Assembly (NCBI GenBank): GCA_030635025.1
Contig: DAOVZQ010000016.1
Span: 1 to 12,979 of the forward strand
From: a bacterium
GTDB lineage: Bacteria > Krumholzibacteriota > Krumholzibacteriia > LZORAL124-64-63
Length of the DNA: 12,979 bases
Reading direction: 5' to 3'
Position 1 is the stretch's first letter, and every line of letters begins with the position of its first letter. Below, in pieces: positions 11,950 through 12,979 of the stretch. Position numbers and translations under genes: made by a program. The notes under the pieces are model-generated. The model had not been told where the DNA came from, did not search any database, and worked only from the letters and a program-made list of their open reading frames with translations.

Positions 11950-12979
11950 TCACCTGTATCCAGCTGCATGCAGTGCATTCACGTCACCGAATGGGCTTGC
12001 CGGCTTGAGGTGACCGGCCAGGAACTTATAGATCCGCAGACGGATCTCCTGCGCCTGGCGCGTGTCGAGCCGATCGAAGCTGTGCCCACCGGGCACATCG
12101 AAGATCTCGTATTCGAAATCCTTGCCCTCGGCCTTGAGCGCCTTGATCAGGTGTTCGACCTCCAGCACGTTCACGTCTTCGTCGCCCTTGTTGGTGAAGA
12201 CCAGCAGCGGAGTTTCCAGTCGGTGGGCGTTCCAGGCGGGGGAGCGTCGGCGGTACTCGGCGATGTTTTCCTCGATGGTCTGGCCTATGTGGTAGTCGGC
12301 CGAGTAGAGCGCCGCGTAGTCTTCGCCCAGGTATCCCAGCCGCGCGATCAGATCGCTGACGGGCACGCCGGCGTAGGCGCAGGCATAGTCGTCGGGATGT
12401 TCGAAGACGTTCATCAGACTGATCAAACCGCCGTGGCTCCAGCCGAGCATGCCCACGCGGTCGTCGTCCACGAAGGGGTAGTTTTCCAGGACGTATGTGC
12501 GGCAGGCATGGGCGTCCTCGGTTTCCAGGCCGCCGTAGTCGATGTTCTCGTAGAGACCGCGTCCGTACCCCGTGCTGCCGCGGTATTCCGGCGCCACGAT
12601 CACGTAGCCCTGGGCCAGCAACTCACGCACGATGTGACAGTAGTAGGTGGTGAAATCCCCGTGGACGCCGCCGTGAGGGAAGATCAGCAGGGGCGCTTTC
12701 GCCTTGCGGTCCAGGGTGTCGGGGATGAAGACATAGGCCCAGAACTTCAGGGGTTGACCGGCTCCGATGGCCGTGTCCGAATCCTCTTTCCAGCGGGGCG
12801 GTCCCCACAGGCGCACCTTGTCGATGGCCGCGACGTCACCCACGCGGTCGAACCACAACCCGTCGTCGATGCGCTTCTCGAGTCCGTCCAGTCGGTGGCT
12901 GAAGTCGTCCAGGGTGTTGATGATCCGATCGAGCTTGGCGTCGAGGTCCGTGGCGTCGGGTGATTGCGCGTCGGCCGAC
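11950..12979 (-). CDS. S9-like alpha/beta-hydrolase (prolyl oligopeptidase family), 3' part
   Basis: The minus-strand frame is open from the window edge to TGA (11950-11952), giving 342 residues with the N-terminus missing. A heptad-like helical segment (about 12899-12979 and on; LDAKLDRIINTLDDFSHRL) precedes LWFDRVGDVAAIDKVRLWGPP. The hydrolase core has PHGGVHGDF (oxyanion region), APEYRGSTGYG, the nucleophile Ser in GWSHGG (12436-12438), Asp in NKGDEDVNV (about 12175-12183) and His in GGHSF (12082-12084). As I recall, this arrangement, with the VNVLEVEHLIKALKAEGK stretch, is a recurrent exported S9 peptidase type without a beta-propeller. An upstream signal peptide is expected but lies outside the window. 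A TTG at 12856-12858 is an unlikely start because the frame and the helical region continue upstream. It is on the same strand as the subtilase but separated by 243 non-coding bases with a promoter. Confidence 0.9.
   Translation of the reverse strand, partial: SADAQSPDATDLDAKLDRIINTLDDFSHRLDGLEKRIDDGLWFDRVGDVAAIDKVRLWGPPRWKEDSDTAIGAGQPLKFWAYVFIPDTLDRKAKAPLLIFPHGGVHGDFTTYYCHIVRELLAQGYVIVAPEYRGSTGYGRGLYENIDYGGLETEDAHACRTYVLENYPFVDDDRVGMLGWSHGGLISLMNVFEHPDDYACAYAGVPVSDLIARLGYLGEDYAALYSADYHIGQTIEENIAEYRRRSPAWNAHRLETPLLVFTNKGDEDVNVLEVEHLIKALKAEGKDFEYEIFDVPGGHSFDRLDTRQAQEIRLRIYKFLAGHLKPASPFGDVNALHAAGYR

Noticed and set aside
11968..12963. Plus-strand open frame of about 330 codons opposite the alpha/beta-hydrolase
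   Set aside because: It mirrors the codon pattern of the real minus-strand gene, which has GWSHGG, GDED and GGHSF motifs. The antisense product looks like no protein family.
1..12979. tRNA, rRNA, CRISPR array, insertion sequence or integrase
   Set aside because: I saw no cloverleaf-like sequence, spaced identical repeats, transposase-like protein or terminal inverted repeats. The only long repeat is the PKD duplication.

Overview
The window comes from a GC-rich bacterium. The predicted proteins resemble those of the FCB-type candidate phyla (Krumholzibacteriota or Eisenbacteria-like lineages). Three things point there: a secreted subtilase with PKD domains and a T9SS type A / FlgD-like C-terminal tail, several S9-family peptidases, and many lipid- or surface-directed proteins of unknown function. 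This placement comes from protein style, not from a database search.

Layout, left to right. The 3' end of a glutaminyl-tRNA synthetase gene (+) faces a small secreted protein gene (-, 337-1011) across a shared hairpin terminator. A secreted S9 prolyl-oligopeptidase-type peptidase (+, 1191-3257) follows, then a small secreted protein with two C-x-M-C motifs and a His-rich tail (+, 3331-3834). A second convergent terminator separates this from a minus-strand pair of paralogous Cys-rich secreted proteins (3892-4377 and 4409-4915). These are read from a very good sigma-70-type promoter at 4963-4991. Divergently, a methyl-accepting chemotaxis protein with a duplicated sensor region (+, 5217-8054) has a structured leader. 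Its 3' end meets a very small minus-strand gene (8051-8248). Beyond a strong bidirectional terminator lies the multidomain subtilase (-, 8332-11706), with its own promoter and an upstream palindromic site. The window ends inside an S9-like alpha/beta hydrolase gene (-, 11950 to beyond the edge).

Two observations stand out. First, the small gene at 8051-8248 reads through an in-frame UGA at the exact place where its apparent family (DUF6132-like small membrane proteins) has a conserved cysteine. A hairpin with bacterial SECIS-like geometry follows the UGA, so it is a candidate selenoprotein that ordinary gene calling would break. Second, three otherwise different secreted proteins (337-1011, 3892-4377, 4409-4915) end in the same short signature, W-[SG]-x-[VL]-K-[ST]-L-[FY]-[RH]. 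It sits exactly at the C-terminus and looks like a sorting or processing tag distinct from the T9SS-like tail of the subtilase.

Most genes here encode exported or membrane proteins: three hydrolases, four small secreted unknowns, one chemoreceptor and one small membrane protein. No mobile element, tRNA, rRNA or CRISPR array is visible.
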